From Pogona vitticeps (taxonomy: Eukaryota; Chordata; Lepidosauria; Squamata; Agamidae): a stretch of 64,000 nt of DNA. The position numbers were made by a program, and so were the translations under genes. The stretch lies in assembly GCF_051106095.1 (NCBI RefSeq), contig NC_135793.1, positions 1,717,501 to 1,781,500 on the forward strand, given 5' to 3'. Positions within the stretch are counted from its first letter, which is position 1. Each line of letters starts with the position of its first letter. Below the pieces are notes generated by a model. That model did not search any database. It was not told where the DNA came from and saw only the letters and a list, made by a program, of their open reading frames with translations. Shown here one piece after another: positions 24,402 through 64,000 of the stretch.

Positions 24402-24421
24402 GGAATGCTGGGAAATGTAGT
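24402..24421 (-). promoter_or_regulatory. ZNF143/STAF-type motif 1
   Basis: On the - strand it reads ACTACATTTCCCAGCATTCC, very close to the known ZNF143/THAP11 consensus ACTACAATTCCCAGAATGC. It lies about 530 bases upstream of the ABCB7 ATG. Confidence 0.7.
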
Positions 24422-24460
24422 TCAGCGCAGGAGGGAGAAGGGCGCGCTTGGCCCTCGCTG

Positions 24461-24480
24461 GACTACGCTTCCCAGGATCC
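24461..24480 (+). promoter_or_regulatory. ZNF143/STAF-type motif 2
   Basis: Reads gactacgcttcccaggatcc, a second match to the ACTACNNNTCCCAG core on the opposite strand, 40 bases from motif 1. Confidence 0.6.
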
Positions 24481-24589
24481 TTTGGGGCGGTGGGAGGGAG
24501 GGAATGGAATAAATAAATAGGTAGGCAGGCAGGTAGGTGGAGGGGTGATGGATAGACAGATAGTGTTTCTGGATCCATTTCACATGTAC

Positions 24590-24785
24590 GCGACAAAACC
24601 TAAGTTCCTTTCTATATTATTTATTGATAATTATGCTAATAACAGGAGCAGCACATCTACTACCTCAATATTTAACTGATACTTAGGTTTTTTGGGTTAA
24701 AACCTGTATCTGCTATATAATGCCAGTCAATGTTTTCACAATTTTGATTGACTGTGCCTGGTGTTTAATGATGATGATGATGCAG
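24590..24785. other. AT-rich segment inside the CpG island
   Basis: Breaks the CpG island just upstream of ABCB7. Ends in a (GAT)n run at 24769-24782, as some LINE tails do, so a retroposed fragment is possible. The family is not recognised. Confidence 0.45.
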
Positions 24786-24947
24786 AGGGTGCTGTGGACT
24801 GAGCAAAGGAGCAGCCCGGCCGCGTGGGGTCCTCTCGCTCCTCCCCTCTCGCTTCCCGCCGGCCTCGACTGGCCCCTCTGGCCTCCCCGTCTCGCTCGCC
24901 AGTCCTCCCGTCTCCCGGCGTGCCCCGCGCCCTCCTTCCTCCCCAAC

Positions 24948-61634
<36,687 letters not shown>

Positions 61635-61713
61635 GATGGAATCCCGTTTCCTTCCCTTTCCAGCAATTTAATAACAACTTTGCACCGGCCCTGTTTTCCG
61701 CTGCATTCAACAA

Positions 61714-61719
61714 AATAAA
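61714..61719 (+). terminator. ABCB7: ABCB7 polyadenylation signal (AATAAA)
   Basis: Canonical AATAAA 80 bases past the stop. A short 3' UTR is implied if this is the main site; longer 3' UTRs are possible. Confidence 0.6.
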
Positions 61720-64000
61720 CAGTTCCATATAGACTTTGCTGGCCTAGTTAAAAGGCTTCTTTCCCTCCGTGGAACATCGTTTCTGTAACCAAAGGATTCA
61801 ACATAAATGTCCGTGAGCATCTCTGATAGTTACTGAGATCGGTGGGAGCAGGTTGATGAGCCCATGTACACTTCCCCTTCACCTCGCCCTGACAATTCCT
61901 TGTAAAATGGCATAAATCCCATCATATGGAGGGTGTTGAAATGTTTCTGCTACGAAGTGGAGTGTTTATCCTTCCTTTCAGCACTGCTGGTGGGCTACAC
62001 ATGTTTTTATACATCATCAACATTACAGATGTTTTTAACAAGCATCCGTTTTCTCAAGTGTGTGCACTAACAGGAGAAGGGAAGCTGACCTTCTTTAAAA
62101 AACCTGTTGGATGTGATAGTATTTTTATCCTTTTATACAGAATAATGGACATCAGGTCTTTGGTAACAAACTCCAGTCTTTTGCCATGACACATTCCCTC
62201 AGTTGTCCCTATAAAAATAATAATAATACTTTCCATGAGAACTCTGAAAATTACAAACAAGATCTGGGTCTGAAAATGATCAGAGCATCTCTCAAGGCAA
62301 AATAAGAAAGGCCAGCCCATCTATATTTTTTGTTCTTCCCAGAAAAACACAAGGAAATGATGCTATTAAATTCTAACAAAAATTCAATATAAACATTATG
62401 AGTCTTATTGTCTTGCCGATAATTCAGGCTTCCGTACTGAGGTGCAGAATGCATTCAGATAGATGGGCACAATTTGGAATACCTGTCAGTTGAACCCTAT
62501 TCAGTTAATAAGTATTGCTGAAGAAAATTGTTTGAAAATTTGGTGTGTTGGGTTTATGAAATTGACCTTGATTAAAAAAAAAAAAAAACACTGTTCAGCA
62601 GATAATGCACCATGAGGATGAGTAACTTTCCTGTTGTGTCTGCCTTGCTAATGTGTGGTAATAGTTGGAATTGCTTTTAATTTAGGATCTGTCTTTGCTT
62701 GTTCTCTACCTGGATGTGTCTTTTCCTTGAAGTTAGTGGAGAGATGAAAATGAAGTATCTTTTTAATTTAACTAGAATGTGTGATAGAAAGTTTTCTGGC
62801 GCTCCCTTCCCTCACGGTCATCGTGAGCATTCAGAAAAAGAGGGGAAAGCATGACATCAATAGCAACCCCTCTGTGTTTGCTTGTTCCCCCCCCCTTCCA
62901 ACAGTGTGAAAGTGCTAAGCTCAAACGCTCACCTGTCTTGAGAGATCTCTGGGTGGGTGTCCAGGTGTGCCCCTTCCCTCTAAAGCTTCCTCGTCCATTA
63001 TAATGGAAGAGAGATGCTCCGTTCATGCAGTCATCCACTGCTGAAATGGCTGAGGAAGACTACGAATGCCATGCACACCTCTTGAAGCTCTGTATCGGTT
63101 GGTTGCTCCTCCTTTAGAAGCTCCATTCATTGTTGTAAATGTCCTTCACCATAGCCAGTGCTAGCGTTGGCTGGTATAACGTGACATGTGTAAGCAAAAA
63201 AAAAAAAAGAAGAAGAAGAAGAAGAGAGGTGGCCAATTTTTGGTGTGCTGCGTCTTTGGTGCTCTTTGCCCCCCTCACTGCCTCTAAATCTCCCTTGGTT
63301 TAGTGCACAGGCTTTCAGTCAGAACTCTGCACAGCCAAGAAGTCTTTCAAAATGCTCGTGGCTTGCACTTCGGTGAGCGGTGGAAGGTCACCTGACTTAT
63401 TTTCCAGGAAGTGGGCTGCGATGCATTGATGTAGGCATTCTCATGTTTGTTTTTTTCTTGCAGCGATCAAGATTTCTATTTGTCAAACAGAGTTTGCTTC
63501 CCTTGATGAAGGATGTTTCCCAACATCGCACATTCAAAGTGGAATGGATAGACCACAACTCCCATCCACCCCAGTTGGCAGCAGTCATGCTGGCTATGGA
63601 TTAGTAGAGTGGCAGATATCGGCGGGGGGGGGGCATTTCGGGAAGGCCCTGCTAGATCACCCCCCTGTACTTCTACAATGACTTTGGGAAGTCACTCAAC
63701 CGGCCTGGTAGGTTTCTATTCCCGGTGAGGTCAGAAGCGGCTCTTCCTTGGTGGAGCGTAAAGGCAGGTTTTATCTCAGGGTGGCCAGAGACCATCATCA
63801 TTCTGGTTGCCTTCTTGGCTGGCAGTTGACAGAAAGGAATATCTAGAAATGAGCTCTCATCCCTCTTGCAACCCATGTACAGCCTCACATATGCAGTAAC
63901 CAGAGCAGTTCTGCTAATGTCAGTCTCCGTGGAAGAGGAGACCTCATCGCTTTCTTTAATTTCTTGGTTATGCGACGCCTCTATAAGATAGATGTACCAT
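61720..64000. other. ABCB7 3' flank, no gene recognised
   Basis: Possible extended 3' UTR and intergenic DNA. A poly-A tract with (GAA)n lies at 63196-63227. A short 'gaccacaactcccatccacc' fragment at 63552 looks like an old repeat. No exon of a further gene is seen on either strand. Confidence 0.5.
63196..63227. repeat. Poly-A and (GAA)n tract
   Basis: About 13 A followed by five or six GAA units. Confidence 0.9.

Larger units (their letters stand above)
23839..24947. promoter_or_regulatory. Divergent UPRT/ABCB7 promoter region
   Basis: The 1.1 kb between the two start codons must hold both 5' UTRs and the divergent promoter. It is CpG-rich, shows no obvious TATA box near either gene, and carries two ZNF143-like motifs at 24402-24421 and 24461-24480. 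Transcription start sites cannot be fixed from sequence alone. Confidence 0.75.

Overview
The window is vertebrate nuclear DNA, most likely from a squamate reptile (lizard or snake). It holds spliced genes with GT-AG introns and a strong CpG island. The repeats are those typical of squamates: CR1/L2-clade LINE 3' ends, RTE/BovB-type tails, tRNA-derived SINEs of Sauria type, 5S-rRNA-like SINE remnants, hAT and mariner MITEs, and long tetranucleotide microsatellites. The species cannot be named from the sequence.

Three protein-coding genes are recognised, in the order and relative orientation of human Xq13.3. (1) The C-terminal part of ZDHHC15 (a DHHC palmitoyltransferase) lies on the + strand at the left edge, with exons at 127-253 and 539-648. 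Its upstream exons are outside the window, and I could not find its last coding exon. (2) UPRT (uracil phosphoribosyltransferase homolog) is complete on the - strand, with seven coding exons between 23838 and 13775. (3) ABCB7 (mitochondrial ABC half-transporter) is complete on the + strand, with sixteen coding exons between 24948 and 61634. They encode a 760-residue protein whose mitochondrial leader, six-helix membrane domain and complete nucleotide-binding domain can all be read. All exon phases join without a break.

UPRT and ABCB7 are head to head. Their start codons are 1.1 kb apart inside one CpG island (about 22.98-25.33 kb), which also carries two ZNF143/STAF-like motifs, one on each strand. 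UPRT and ZDHHC15 are tail to tail across about 13 kb of repeat-rich intergenic DNA.

The remainder is introns and intergenic DNA containing old transposons. The clearest are a near-perfect palindromic hAT MITE with an exact 8-bp target duplication (53745-53898), related copies at 30.7, 40.8 and 50.4 kb, two other hAT-like MITE families, a mariner MITE (45.09-45.36 kb) and three copies of one LINE 3' end (7.6, 25.5 and 55 kb). No viral element, CRISPR array, operon or other unusual gene system was seen. The most interesting signals are regulatory and structural: the compact shared promoter and the MITEs whose arms carry a ZNF143-like core.
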